Notes: a model not told the origin generated them from the sequence alone. Shown: positions 25,844 to 34,935, counted from the stretch's first letter. The stretch: DNA of 64,000 nucleotides from Rhizobium lusitanum (GCF_014189535.1 NZ_CP050307.1:1426001-1490000), one strand, 5' to 3'. Made by a program: numbers and translations.

Positions 25844-26468
25844 ATTTGATCCCCATGTAAACAAAAGGTGGAATCATTGACCACCTCACCCAATGCCGAA
25901 CCTCGGCAGGTGGAATAACTCTACGGGTTTCGCTCCGCGGCAACATAGCCCGCACGATTCCTGCTGTGCGACCGATTGCATCAAGACGAGCAACTCGACG
26001 AGGGTCAGAATGCCGGTCTTGAGTAGATTCGAATTTCCGATCTATTGATCGATATCCCGCACGCGGCATATTGCATGCCTCGGTTTGATTGCCTTTTCTT
26101 TCACTTGGTCATCGTCCTCGCTCCCGCTCCACTAGATTGCGCAATGGTGCCATTTAGTAAAAATGCCATTCCGATAATTGACGCACCTTGCTGACGCGGC
26201 TGATAGCCTCTGTCTCGCCGGCGGGACCATTCTTGGGTACTTTTCGCAGCGCGCAAATACTCGCCATTCAGAGATGTACCCGGATCAATGCTCTTTGGCT
26301 GCAGCGAAAATAATAGGCAAAAGCTATTGTCATAAAAATGAAATAGGTATTTCCTATAATTCTGCTCACCGTACCCTTCTTAAAGGGATCTCCCAAGCAC
26401 GAGAGCAGGGCCGGAAAGATCGCGAACCCACCGGGGGGTCCGCGCAATTCAACAAGAGGGAAAAGATC
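25844..26468. other. 625-bp leader region of the phosphonate operon
   Basis: No convincing gene was found here. The left half has no recognisable element. The right part carries the two ATAG-N7-CTAT boxes (26313-26327 and 26343-26357) and must contain the promoter of the aminoethylphosphonate importer. The GAGGG before 26469 is its ribosome site. Confidence 0.5.
26312..26357. promoter_or_regulatory. Two ATAG-N7-CTAT boxes in the importer promoter
   Basis: Box 1 at 26313-26327 is ATAGGCAAAAGCTAT (extended arms AATAG/CTATT) and box 2 at 26343-26357 is ATAGGTATTTCCTAT, with starts 30 bp apart (about three helix turns). Both obey the LysR T-N11-A rule. The same pattern occurs at 31327-31341 before the FAD oxidoreductase, so the LysR protein encoded between them is the likely binder. 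Confidence 0.65.
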
Positions 26469-27500
26469 ATGACAGCAAGATCTATACTGTTGGCTGCCGG
26501 CGTTGTTGCTGCAGCGGCGCTGCCGGCGATGGCGGCGGATAATGTCGTCACCATCTACAGCGCGGATGGACTTCATGACGGAACGCCGAGCTGGTTCGGC
26601 AACGAGTTTGACGCCTTCACAAAGGCCACCGGCATCAAGGTACAATATGTCGAGGGCGGTTCGAGCAGCGTTGTCGATCGCCTGGCGAAAGAGAAATCCA
26701 ACACGCAGGCGGACGTTCTCGTCACGCTCCCACCCTTCGTGCAAAAGGCTGCCGCCGACGGCCTGCTGCAGGCCTATGAGCCGGCCGGCGCGGACAAGAT
26801 CGACACCCGCGACAAGGATCCGAAAGGCCTCTACGTTGCACTGGTCAATAACTATCCCAATTTTATCTACAATGCCTCGATCCTGACGACCGCTCCCACG
26901 GCCTACAGCGATCTGCTCGATCCGAAATTCAAGCAGAAAGTCCAGTATTCGACGCCCGGCCAGGCCGGCGATGGCACGGCGCTGATGCTGCAGGCGTTCC
27001 ACGCGTTTGGCGGCAAGGATGAAGGCCTTGCATATTTGAAGAAGCTTCAGGTGAACAATCTCGGCCCTTCGGCTTCCACCGGCAAGCTCACGGCGCTCGT
27101 CAACAAGGGCGAACTCTATGTTGCCAACGGCGATCTTCAGATGAACCTGGCGCAACAGGCCGACAATCCGAACATCAAGATATTCTTCCCGACCGGTCCG
27201 GACGGCAAGAAGACGGCATTCTCCCTTCCTTATTATATCGCGCTGGTCGCCGGCGCCCCGGACAGCGAAAATGGCAAGAAGCTGATCGACTTCCTGCTGA
27301 CGGCGGAAGCCCAGAAGGACGTGAGCGCTGTCGCGCAGGGCCTGCCGGTGCGTACCGACATTCATCCGACAGACGAGAATTTCGCCAAGCTCCATGCCAT
27401 CATGGAAGGCGTGGAGATCTGGTCGCCGGATTGGGCCAAGGTTCTGGCCGATCTGAAGCAGGACATCGCCGACTACAAGCAAGCGGTATCGGGGAGCTGA
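26469..27500 (+). CDS. phnS: 2-aminoethylphosphonate ABC transporter, substrate-binding protein
   Basis: 343 residues from the ATG at 26469 (GAGGG ribosome site). The signal peptide is [23 protein letters not shown]. The mature protein is a type 2 periplasmic binding protein of the iron/spermidine-like group: [35 protein letters not shown], and [20 protein letters not shown] near the hinge. PhnS-type aminoethylphosphonate-binding proteins have this size and N-terminal motif. Assignment rests on the family plus context: PhnT-, PhnU- and PhnV-like genes follow directly and PhnX ends the cluster. Confidence 0.85.
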   Translation: MTARSILLAAGVVAAAALPAMAADNVVTIYSADGLHDGTPSWFGNEFDAFTKATGIKVQYVEGGSSSVVDRLAKEKSNTQADVLVTLPPFVQKAAADGLLQAYEPAGADKIDTRDKDPKGLYVALVNNYPNFIYNASILTTAPTAYSDLLDPKFKQKVQYSTPGQAGDGTALMLQAFHAFGGKDEGLAYLKKLQVNNLGPSASTGKLTALVNKGELYVANGDLQMNLAQQADNPNIKIFFPTGPDGKKTAFSLPYYIALVAGAPDSENGKKLIDFLLTAEAQKDVSAVAQGLPVRTDIHPTDENFAKLHAIMEGVEIWSPDWAKVLADLKQDIADYKQAVSGS

Positions 27501-27501
27501 T

Positions 27502-28650
27502 ATGTCCTCGATCACGGTAATGGCAGAGAAGAAAGGTGCAGCCGCCACGGCTGCACCCGAGACACAGGGCGGCAGTCGGATCGGTTTTGAGAACGTATCG
27601 GTTGCCTATGGCAGCCTCGTGGTGCTCGATTCCCTGACCTTGACCGTCAATCCGGGCGAAATCGTCGCGTTGATCGGTCCCTCGGGATCGGGCAAAACGA
27701 CGGCTTTGAGGACGGTCGCCGGTTTTGTGCGCCCGTCGGCTGGGCGCATCACCATCGGCGACCGCGACGTCACGCATCTGGCGCCCTATGACCGCAATAT
27801 CGGCATGGTCGTCCAGAACTACGCCCTATTCCCGCATTTGCGGGTGGAGGAGAACGTGGCGTTCGGGCTTCGTGCGCGCCGCTTGCCGGAGGACATCATT
27901 CGGTCGCGCGTGCCTGAATCCCTGGCCATGGTCGGCATGGCGGCCTATGCCAAGCGCTACCCGCGCGAGCTGTCCGGCGGCCAGCAGCAACGCGTCGCCA
28001 TTGCCCGGGCGATTGCGATCCGGCCGCAGGTGTTGCTTCTCGACGAACCTCTTTCGGCGCTCGACGCACAGATCCGCCGTTCGATGGTCGACGAGATCGC
28101 CAAGCTGCATCGCGATCTGCCGGCGCTGACCGTTCTTTACGTGACGCATGATCAGTCCGAGGCGCTGACCCTCGCCAACCATATCGGCATTATGCGCGAC
28201 GGCAAGCTCAGGGCCTTCGGCGACACGCAGTCGCTGTTTCGCCACCCCCCGAACCGCTTCGCCGCCGAATTCCTGGGGCGCGCCAACCTGCTTCCGGTGA
28301 GCGGATTGAGCCCGCTCGATGGCAATCGGGCACGGGTCGGTTTCGGCAATACCGCGCTGTCGGCACAAAATCATCATGGCATGCCCCAAGGCAGCGATTG
28401 TCTGTTGTGCGTGCGACCGCACGATTTCAAGTTGCAGCAGGCCCGCGACGATTCAAACTCGCTGACAGGCATCGTACGCAGCGTCCAGTGGCAGGGCGAC
28501 GTGCACAACATTACCTTCGACGCCGGCGGTCACGAATTGCGAATGACCTCCATGCCAATGAGCGAACCGCCCCAGCCCGGCGCCTCGATCGAAGTGCATT
28601 TTTCCGCCGCCGATGTGACGCTCGTGCCGGAGGATAGCAGACATGGCTGA
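27502..28650 (+). CDS. phnT: 2-aminoethylphosphonate ABC transporter, ATP-binding protein
   Basis: 382 residues, starting one base after the phnS stop. Complete ATPase: Walker A GPSGSGKTTALR, Q-loop VVQNYALFPHL, signature LSGGQQQRVAIA, Walker B VLLLDEPLSALD and H-loop YVTHDQSEALTL. A C-terminal TOBE-like regulatory domain (from about residue 260) is typical of the PotA/PhnT subgroup. The 3' end overlaps phnU by 8 bp. Confidence 0.92.
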   Translation: MSSITVMAEKKGAAATAAPETQGGSRIGFENVSVAYGSLVVLDSLTLTVNPGEIVALIGPSGSGKTTALRTVAGFVRPSAGRITIGDRDVTHLAPYDRNIGMVVQNYALFPHLRVEENVAFGLRARRLPEDIIRSRVPESLAMVGMAAYAKRYPRELSGGQQQRVAIARAIAIRPQVLLLDEPLSALDAQIRRSMVDEIAKLHRDLPALTVLYVTHDQSEALTLANHIGIMRDGKLRAFGDTQSLFRHPPNRFAAEFLGRANLLPVSGLSPLDGNRARVGFGNTALSAQNHHGMPQGSDCLLCVRPHDFKLQQARDDSNSLTGIVRSVQWQGDVHNITFDAGGHELRMTSMPMSEPPQPGASIEVHFSAADVTLVPEDSRHG

Positions 28651-29512
28651 GCTCGCCGTCACGGCGCCCGCGCCCAAGATGACATTGGGTCGGTTCTGGA
28701 TCGCCCCACCGCTGCTACTGCTGGCGTTGCTCTTCCTCTATCCCCTGGGATTGATCATACGCCAATCTCTCGGCGATGGTGAGGTCCTGTCATCGGCCGC
28801 TTTCGCCGAGGTGCTCGGCTCGCACGAGTTTCGTGACGGGCTCCGGCACACCATCGTCATCGCCATCGGCGCCACGGCCGGTTGCCTTCTCCTCGGCTTC
28901 GTCTTCTCGCTCGTAATCGCCTTCGTTCCGTTTCCCGGCGCGAAATTGGCGAGCCGGCTGATCGATACCTTCGTCGCCCTGCCCACCTTCCTCGTCACCC
29001 TCGCCTTCACCTTCATCTACGGATCGGCGGGTCTTCTCAATGAATCACTGATGAGGCTGATGCATACCGATCTGCCGCCGCTTGATTTTCTTTATTCGCA
29101 ATGGGGTGTCATCCTTGCGGAAGCGACGGTCTATACGCCTTTCGTCATGCGCCCGCTTCTGGCGTCATTCTCGCTGATCGATCAGGCGCAAATCGAAGTG
29201 GCGAGCAGTCTCGGCGCAAGGCCCTGGCGCATCGTCCGGCAGATCATTTTACCCGCAGCACTTCCGGCGTTGGTCGCCGGTGGCAGCCTTTGTCTGCTTC
29301 TGACGGTCAATGAATTCGGCGTCGTGCTGTTCATCGGCGCCAAAGGCGTGATCACGCTGCCGCTGTTGATCTATGGGAAAGCCATCCAGGAATTCGATTA
29401 TACGACCGCCTGCGTCATAGCAGTGGTCAACATCGTTCTCTCCCTGGGTCTTTATAGTCTCTATCGCGTCGCAATAGCGCATTTGGGAGCTGGCCGTGCT
29501 GGTGTGGTCTAA
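28643..29512 (+). CDS. phnU: 2-aminoethylphosphonate ABC transporter, permease
   Basis: 289 residues with about six membrane helices (WIAPPLLLLALLFLYPLGLI near the N terminus, ATAGCLLLGFVFSLVIAF, TFLVTLAFTFIYGSAG). The EAA loop is QIEVASSLGARPWRIVRQIILP. It overlaps phnT upstream and phnV downstream by 17 bp. Binding-protein-dependent inner membrane component of the PotB/PhnU type. Confidence 0.9.
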   Translation: MAELAVTAPAPKMTLGRFWIAPPLLLLALLFLYPLGLIIRQSLGDGEVLSSAAFAEVLGSHEFRDGLRHTIVIAIGATAGCLLLGFVFSLVIAFVPFPGAKLASRLIDTFVALPTFLVTLAFTFIYGSAGLLNESLMRLMHTDLPPLDFLYSQWGVILAEATVYTPFVMRPLLASFSLIDQAQIEVASSLGARPWRIVRQIILPAALPALVAGGSLCLLLTVNEFGVVLFIGAKGVITLPLLIYGKAIQEFDYTTACVIAVVNIVLSLGLYSLYRVAIAHLGAGRAGVV

Positions 29513-30293
29513 AACAGGGCGATTTGCCGTCTGGGCGGTGGCCGTACCGCTGTTCCTGGTCATCTACGGCCTTCCGGTCGCCGTGATCGCGCTTGCAAGC
29601 ATCAGCGGCCAGTGGAACGATATACTGCCCAGCCATCTTACGCTGGCGCACTATGCAAATGCTTTCAGGAGCGATTCTTTCACAAACCTGAAATCCAGCA
29701 TCTGGACCGGCATCATCGCGAGCGCCGCGGCGCTGGTGAGCGGTACATGGGCGGCACTTGCCTTGCGCGAACTTAAGCCGCTGCCGAAGCGATTGCTGGA
29801 TCTGTTCTTCTTCATTCCGAGCGCGGTACCGTCCGTGTCGGTCGGACTGGGGATGCTTGTTGCCTTCAGTCATCGGCCTTTGCTGCTGAACGGCACATGG
29901 CTGATCGTGCTGATCGCGCATTTCGTGCTGATATCCGCATTTACCTACGGCAATGTAACGGCGGGTCTGTCGCGCCTGCCGAATGATTGCGAGCAGATTG
30001 CCGAAAGCCTCGGCGCGCGACCCTTCTACAAGCTTCGCCGGGTAACCTTGCCGCTCCTCATGCCCTATCTGGTTGCCGCCTTCAGCCTTAGTTTCGCGAT
30101 GTCGATGGGCGAACTCGGCGCAACAGTGATGGTCTATCCGCCAGGCTGGGTGACGCTGCCGGTCAATATCTTTGCGCTCTCCGATCGCGGAGCGATCTTC
30201 GATGCGGCGACGCTGACGATGATCCTCGGTGCAGCGACACTAATCGTGCTTCTCGCGTTGTCGCGACTGTCGACGAAGGCGATGTTGCGCTGA
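29496..30293 (+). CDS. phnV: 2-aminoethylphosphonate ABC transporter, second permease
   Basis: 265 residues from a GTG at 29496 preceded by GGGAG; another in-frame GTG lies two codons later. Membrane helices are evident (WAVAVPLFLVIYGLPVAVIA, LLDLFFFIPSAVPSVSVGLG, LTMILGAATLIVLLALS). The EAA loop is CEQIAESLGARPFYKLRRVTL. PotC/PhnV-type partner of the preceding permease, completing a two-permease importer. Confidence 0.9.
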   Translation: MLVWSKTGRFAVWAVAVPLFLVIYGLPVAVIALASISGQWNDILPSHLTLAHYANAFRSDSFTNLKSSIWTGIIASAAALVSGTWAALALRELKPLPKRLLDLFFFIPSAVPSVSVGLGMLVAFSHRPLLLNGTWLIVLIAHFVLISAFTYGNVTAGLSRLPNDCEQIAESLGARPFYKLRRVTLPLLMPYLVAAFSLSFAMSMGELGATVMVYPPGWVTLPVNIFALSDRGAIFDAATLTMILGAATLIVLLALSRLSTKAMLR

Positions 30294-30346
30294 GCCAGGG
30301 CACCGGTGATCCCAGGGCTAGGCAAAGCCCCGAACACGGATTGTTT

Positions 30347-30359
30347 GCTTAGGCTAAGC
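30347..30359. promoter_or_regulatory. Short palindrome before the LysR gene
   Basis: GCTTAG-G-CTAAGC is a perfect 6-bp-arm palindrome, 53 bp upstream of the LysR ATG. It does not match the ATAG-N7-CTAT boxes. It may be an autoregulatory site or chance. Confidence 0.3.
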
Positions 30360-30411
30360 GGCTCATCTAAGAGGTGTGTTGCGGCGAAGCGAACGATGGA
30401 GAATATCGAGC

Positions 30412-31311
30412 ATGGCGTCCCCGACCCTTTCTCAAATGAGAGCCGTTGACGCTCTTGCGCGAACGGGCAAGTTTTCCCGGGCCGCCGAAGCCCTGGGAAT
30501 CAGTCAGCCGTCGGTCTCCACGCAAATCCAGTCGTTCGAGGAGCTTTGCGGGACGCGCGTCTTTATTCGCGACGGACATACCATTCATGTCGCCCCGGCA
30601 GCCGTCGATCTCATCGCCAAGATCAAGATTGCGCTAAAATGCGTCGACGAGGTCGAAATGGCCATAACGGACAAGACGGCCCTGAAGAGCGGGCTTCTTT
30701 CGGTTGGCTTCAGTGCACACCGCCTTATCATGCCGACGCTGACAGCGTTCGTGCGCAAATATCCCGGGCTGCGCCTGACGACGCATGGCGGGCCATCGCT
30801 GGAACTGGCGGACGCGGTTTTGTCGGGCGAACTGGACGTCGCCACGATTTCCCAGGCCGTACCGGACAAGCGGTTTGCATCGTTCAAACTGTTTGACTCG
30901 CGTGTCGCCATTTATGGCCGCAAAGATCACCCGCTTTTGAAGAAGGGGCAGTTGAAGCTCACGGATCTGGATGGACAGGATATGGTCCTCTGGAATCGCG
31001 CTTCCGGAACCCGGACGGTGATCGAGGAAGCGGCCAATAAATACGGTGTAGAATTGAAACCGGTTCTGGAAGTCGCAACCCTCGACGTTGCTTACGCTGC
31101 GGCGGCGGCGGGGATAGGCCTTGCCATTTCCATCGAGGGCGAGGTTCGCGCCGACGAACATATCGACGTCGCACCGCTTGTCGAGCCTGAGTTGGCAATC
31201 GGACATTATCTGATCGCCTTGCCGGAGTGCCGTAACCATTCCACCGTCAATGCCTTCTTCGAGGTGGCGAAGGAATCCGGTTCTTCGGCAGATGGTCCAA
31301 TCCCGAGATAG
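30412..31311 (+). CDS. LysR-family regulator of the phosphonate cluster
   Basis: 299 residues from the ATG at 30412 (GGAG ten bases upstream; an ATG-less extension to 30376 is less likely). The helix-turn-helix reads LSQMRAVDALARTGKFSRAA then LGISQPSVSTQIQSFEELCG. The effector domain contains LLSVGFSAHRLIMPTLTAFV and the late AAAAGIGLAISIEGEV. It sits between the importer genes and the catabolic pair, all on one strand. The three shared boxes at 26313, 26343 and 31327 are the probable binding sites, with aminoethylphosphonate or phosphonoacetaldehyde a plausible ligand. Confidence 0.9.
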   Translation: MASPTLSQMRAVDALARTGKFSRAAEALGISQPSVSTQIQSFEELCGTRVFIRDGHTIHVAPAAVDLIAKIKIALKCVDEVEMAITDKTALKSGLLSVGFSAHRLIMPTLTAFVRKYPGLRLTTHGGPSLELADAVLSGELDVATISQAVPDKRFASFKLFDSRVAIYGRKDHPLLKKGQLKLTDLDGQDMVLWNRASGTRTVIEEAANKYGVELKPVLEVATLDVAYAAAAAGIGLAISIEGEVRADEHIDVAPLVEPELAIGHYLIALPECRNHSTVNAFFEVAKESGSSADGPIPR

Positions 31312-31326
31312 GCCACCTGCAAATTT

Positions 31327-31341
31327 ATAGTTTTTGCCTAT
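31327..31341. promoter_or_regulatory. Third ATAG-N7-CTAT box, before the FAD oxidoreductase gene
   Basis: ATAGTTTTTGCCTAT; its reverse complement ATAGGCAAAAACTAT differs from the box at 26313 in one base (A for G). It starts 189 bp upstream of the oxidoreductase ATG, so the catabolic genes appear to have their own LysR-controlled promoter. Confidence 0.65.
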
Positions 31342-31379
31342 AAATTCAAAATATTCATATCATTGTCATATATAATGAG

Positions 31380-31396
31380 CTATGGTCACCCCATAG
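31380..31396. promoter_or_regulatory. Palindrome in the oxidoreductase leader
   Basis: CTATGG-TCACC-CCATAG, perfect 6-bp arms with a 5-base centre, 120 bp before the ATG. Related in its CTAT/ATAG arms to the LysR boxes but inverted; it may be a secondary site. Confidence 0.4.
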
Positions 31397-31515
31397 CGCA
31401 ATCGACTGCGGCCGATTTACTTGTCGTCCCCGACAGTGATCGCGGCGGATGGTTTTCTGCAGCCAGATATGGCCGGACGAGAATGCCTGTGCCGCAAGTT
31501 GTAAGGATTTAAAAT

Positions 31516-32670
31516 ATGACGGTTGAGTATGATTTAGCGGTCGTCGGTGCGGGTATTGTCGGCCTCGGTGTCGCATTGGCGGCGTCGCGGCAGGGTAAGA
31601 AAGTCGTCGTCATCGAGCGCAATGCCAAGGCAATCGGCGCCTCCATCCGCAATTTCGGTTTCATCACCGTGAGCGGTCAGAAGGCCGGCGATCACTGGGC
31701 GCGCGCCATGCGAAGCCGGGATATTTGGGCAGAGGTGGTCGAAGAGGCGGGTATTGCCGTTCACCATCGCGGAGCGCTGCTGCCGGCAAGACGCGACGAG
31801 GCGGCCGAGGTTCTGGAGGCCTTTCTGAAAGGACCGATGGCGGCTGGTTGCCGGATGGTCAGCAAGAAAGAAGCGGCTGAAATCGTTCCCGCGCTGCGGC
31901 TTTCTGATGTCAGATCGGTCCTCTACAGCCCGCATGAGCTGCGGGTCGAATCCATGGATGCACTGCCGAAACTCGCTCTTTGGCTTGCCGCAAAGCACGG
32001 CGTCGAATTCCGCTGGAACACGGCGGTGCGCGCCATCGAGGGCCCGCGCATCGAAACCAGCCGCGGCATCGTGCATGCCGACGCCACCATCGTCTGCCCC
32101 GGCGATGATTTCTCGGCACTCTATCCGGAACGGATCACCCCGCATGCGCTCTCCGTCTGCACCCTGCAGATGCTGCGTGTCGCGCCTGCCACGCCTGCCC
32201 CCTTCGGCGCCGCCGTCATGTCGGATATGAGCCTTGCCCGTTATGAAGGCTTCGCCGCGCTACCGGAAGCCGAAGCTTTAGCAAAGCGGCTGGATGTCGA
32301 GGAGGCCGAAAGCCGCGCCGCCGGCATACATCTGATTGCCGTGCAATCCGGCGATGGCTCGTTGGTCGTCGGTGACAGCCATGTCTATGGCGACGCGCAG
32401 GCGCCTTTCGCGGAAGTACGCCTCGATGATCTCATCCTCGCCGAATTCGACCGGGTGTTCGATCTGCCGGGCCGGCAGGTGGTCAACCGCTGGATCGGCA
32501 CCTACGCCTCTTCCAAGGAGCACACGGTCCTCGTGGATCGGCCGGCTGAGAATGTCCGGATCGTCATGGTGACGGGCGGAACGGGCGCATCGACGGGCTT
32601 TGCCCTTGGCGAACAAGTTATTGGCGATCTCTTCGGGTCGCATTCGGTTTATCAGGAGATTACACAATGA
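31516..32670 (+). CDS. FAD-dependent oxidoreductase of the phosphonate-associated TIGR03364 type
   Basis: 384 residues. N-terminal FAD-binding motif DLAVVGAGIVGLGVALAASR and the ERNAKAIGASIRNFGF segment, with C-terminal VMVTGGTGASTGFALGEQV. It belongs to the glycine-oxidase-like family found next to phosphonoacetaldehyde hydrolase. Such enzymes have been linked to oxidative deamination of N-alkylated aminoethylphosphonates to phosphonoacetaldehyde (I recall the name PbfC for characterised members). It overlaps phnX by 4 bp (ATGA), and no PhnW transaminase is nearby, so it probably supplies the PhnX substrate. AAGGA precedes the ATG. Confidence 0.85.
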   Translation: MTVEYDLAVVGAGIVGLGVALAASRQGKKVVVIERNAKAIGASIRNFGFITVSGQKAGDHWARAMRSRDIWAEVVEEAGIAVHHRGALLPARRDEAAEVLEAFLKGPMAAGCRMVSKKEAAEIVPALRLSDVRSVLYSPHELRVESMDALPKLALWLAAKHGVEFRWNTAVRAIEGPRIETSRGIVHADATIVCPGDDFSALYPERITPHALSVCTLQMLRVAPATPAPFGAAVMSDMSLARYEGFAALPEAEALAKRLDVEEAESRAAGIHLIAVQSGDGSLVVGDSHVYGDAQAPFAEVRLDDLILAEFDRVFDLPGRQVVNRWIGTYASSKEHTVLVDRPAENVRIVMVTGGTGASTGFALGEQVIGDLFGSHSVYQEITQ

Positions 32671-33470
32671 GCGGCTTGAAGGCAGTTGTGTTCGATTGGG
32701 CGGGCACGGTTATCGACTTTGGATCTTTCGCCCCCATGGGCGTGTTCGTCGAGGTGTTCGCCCGGTTCGGTATCGAGGTGACGATCGCCGAGGCTCGCCA
32801 GCCGATGGGACGGCCGAAATGGGATCATATCGATGCCATGCTCAAACAGCCGCGCATTCATGATGCCTGGACGTCCCGCCATGGCAAGGCGCCAGCATCA
32901 GCGGATGTCGATGCGATCTACGAGGTCTTTGTGCCGATGAACGAGGAGATCGTCCATAAATTCGCCGATCTCGTGCCGGGAACGCGGGAAATGGCCCAGT
33001 CCCTGCGCGCACGCGGCTTGAAGATCGGCTCTACGACCGGATATACCCGCTCGATCATGGAACGGATCCTGCCGCTGGCGAAGGCACAAGGATATGAAGC
33101 CGACAACCTCGTCTGTGCTGGCGACCTGCCCGAGGGTCGGCCGACGCCGATGAATATGTACAAGTGCTTTCTCGATCTTAACATTTGGCCCGCGCATGCG
33201 GTCGTCAAGGTCGACGACACCGATGTCGGCATCGACGAAGGGGTCGCCGCCGGCTGCTGGACGGTCGGCGTCGCGCTCAGCGGCAATGAGGCCGGCATGA
33301 CGCAACAGGAGATCGCAGCACTTGCCCCGGACGAACTCGACCGCGTCCGCCAACGTGCCGCTGGCGTGCTGCGCGCACGGGGCGCTCACTACATCATAGA
33401 TAGCGTCGCTGATTTGCTGCCGGTGATTGACGATATCCAGTCCAGGCTCCTTGCGGGCCAACGGCCTTAA
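32667..33470 (+). CDS. phnX: Phosphonoacetaldehyde hydrolase
   Basis: 267 residues, HAD superfamily. The nucleophile motif is VVFDWAGTVIDFGSFAP, with the Ala after DW that marks PhnX, and the Schiff-base lysine is in QPMGRPKWDHI (PMGLLK in the Bacillus enzyme). Further motifs are GLKIGSTTGYTR, the AGDLPEGRPTPMNMYK cap region and the acidic VKVDDTDVGIDEG. It cleaves the carbon-phosphorus bond of phosphonoacetaldehyde to acetaldehyde and phosphate. Last gene of the cluster; the IS3 element begins 155 bp downstream. Confidence 0.93.
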   Translation: MSGLKAVVFDWAGTVIDFGSFAPMGVFVEVFARFGIEVTIAEARQPMGRPKWDHIDAMLKQPRIHDAWTSRHGKAPASADVDAIYEVFVPMNEEIVHKFADLVPGTREMAQSLRARGLKIGSTTGYTRSIMERILPLAKAQGYEADNLVCAGDLPEGRPTPMNMYKCFLDLNIWPAHAVVKVDDTDVGIDEGVAAGCWTVGVALSGNEAGMTQQEIAALAPDELDRVRQRAAGVLRARGAHYIIDSVADLLPVIDDIQSRLLAGQRP

Positions 33471-33686
33471 AAAGCGGCGACTTAAAGATAGCGAATGATA
33501 GCTCCTGAAGGTGGTTGGCGAATATTACGAACCAAATTCTGCCTAAACATCTCAAGATCATTCCATGATCGCGAATATTGGTTCTGTCGCAAATCGTGCC
33601 TTTGGTGATCTAAACCCTTCAAACTGGACCGTTTTTGGTTAGAGTTTTCCGGTGCATTTTCCAAGCAGGGAAAGGAACGGAAGACG

Positions 33687-33953
33687 ATGAAAGCATCGCA
33701 GTTTTCGGACGCACAGAAGGCGTTCATTTTGAAGCAGGGTGATGAAGGAGTGTCGGTGGCGGAGATCTGCCGCAAGGCGGGAATTAGCCAGGCGACCTAT
33801 TTCAACTGGAAGAAAAAATACGCGGGCATGCTGCCGCCGGAGATGAAGAAGCTGAAGCAGCTCGAGGACGAGAATGCGCGGTTGAAGAAGATCGTCGCGG
33901 ACCTGACGCTGGACCGCGAGATGTTGCAGGACGTCATCCGGCGAAAGCTCTAA
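33687..33953 (+). CDS. IS3-family transposase OrfA
   Basis: 88 residues: a helix-turn-helix (GVSVAEICRKAGISQATYFN) followed by a leucine-zipper-like coil (LKQLEDENARLKKIVADLTL). Intact. In IS3 elements OrfA is fused to OrfB by a -1 frameshift, and the end of this gene overlaps the orfB frame from about 33950. Confidence 0.9.
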   Translation: MKASQFSDAQKAFILKQGDEGVSVAEICRKAGISQATYFNWKKKYAGMLPPEMKKLKQLEDENARLKKIVADLTLDREMLQDVIRRKL

Positions 33954-34831
33954 GGCCTGCTCGGAAACGCGAGATGGTGAAAGGCATGTGCCGGGATTGG
34001 ATGATCTCGATCCGGCGTGCCTGTGGGGCACTGAACTTCGATCGGTCGACCTACCATTACACCTCTCGCCGTGCCGATCAGGCCGGTCTGGAACGTCGGA
34101 TTCGTGCGATCTGCGAAATACGTGTTCGCTACGGCTATCGTCGCGTGCATGTACTGTTGGAACGCGAGGGTTGGGGGCCAACATCAAGCGAACCTATCGC
34201 ATTTACAGAGACTTGGGCCTGCAGCTGCGCAACAAGACACCGAAGCGACGGGTCAAAGCCAAGCTGCGGGAAGATCGGCAAATGGCCGTTGGACCGAACG
34301 ATGTCTGGGCCATGGACTTCGTTCATGACCAACTCGCGACCGGCAAGAAACTGCGGGTGCTCACGGTGGTCGACACCTTCTCGCGCTATGTGCCGGTGCT
34401 TGATCCACGTCACAGCTATCGAGGTGAAGATGTCGTGCAAACCTTGGAACGGGTATCCCGGAAAGTTGGCTATCCGAAGACGATCCGTGTCGATCAGGGG
34501 CTGAGTTCGTGTCTCGCGATCTTGACCTTTGGGCCTATGCCAAAGGCGTCACCTTGGACTTCTCACGCCCCGGCAAACCGACCGACAATGCGTTCATCTT
34601 GCGTCGGGGCAATCGATTCACTGGATCGATTGCTTTTCCCTCCTCACGTTCAATGGCCGCTTCCGCGCCGAATGTCTGAACCAGCACTGGTTCCTGACCC
34701 TTGCGGATGCCCGCGAAAAGATGGAGGATTGGCGTAGAGAGTATAATGAGTTTCGGCCGCATGGTGCGATCGGCAATAAGGTGCCGATCTCGCTGATGAA
34801 ATCAGGAGGCGCAACCAGCCCGCCTCCCTGA
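33950..34831 (+). pseudogene. IS3-family transposase OrfB, multiply frameshifted
   Basis: Pieces of one rve-type integrase are spread over three frames: LRPARKREMVKGMCRDW and RRACGALNFDRSTYHY (33950-34175), NIKRTYRIYRDLGLQLRNK to DVWAMDFVHDQLA and VVDTFSRYVPVLD (34178-34500), [31 protein letters not shown] (34503-34606), then [16 protein letters not shown] to the end at 34831. Breaks lie near 34175 and 34500. Between NAFI and FNGRF about 50 bp replace the expected few. All DDE regions can be seen but no continuous protein, so it is inactive. Confidence 0.85.
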
Positions 34832-34857
34832 ATGAAGCCGGAAAACTCTAGCCTCAG

Positions 34858-34935
34858 CTGGTCCAGAAACCTGGGGCGGTTCAAGCCCAGTATGTACTGA
34901 CATTAAACCCGGATCATCCTGCGGGGGCATGCCAG
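34858..34935 (+). repeat. 78-bp repeat, copy 2
   Basis: Gap-free match in reverse to 15225-15302 (copy 1). It begins CTGGTCCAG inside the right inverted repeat of the IS3 element and ends CATGCCAG. Confidence 0.7.

Larger units (their letters stand above)
33625..34865 (+). mobile_element. IS3-family element, 1.24 kb, degenerate
   Basis: Terminal inverted repeats begin TGGACC and share GGYTAGAGTTTTCCGG: 33625 onward on the left, and reversed on the right ending at 34865. The length suits IS3. Inside are orfA and a broken orfB. Flanks read CAAAC before and GAAAC after, so a 3-bp AAA duplication is possible if the ends include one more base (C...G). The 78-bp repeat copy 2 starts inside the right repeat. 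Confidence 0.8.

Noticed and set aside
25842..26069. Minus-strand frame of 75 codons upstream of rrf2
   Set aside because: It has no ribosome site, overlaps the Rrf2 operator and resembles no known protein.
26268..27548. Long minus-strand frame opposite the phosphonate-binding protein gene
   Set aside because: It runs antisense through the signal peptide and binding-protein motifs and into the promoter region; no family resemblance.
30310..30335. GGGCT...AGCCC inverted repeat after phnV as an intrinsic terminator
   Set aside because: The stem has only five pairs and no T-run follows.
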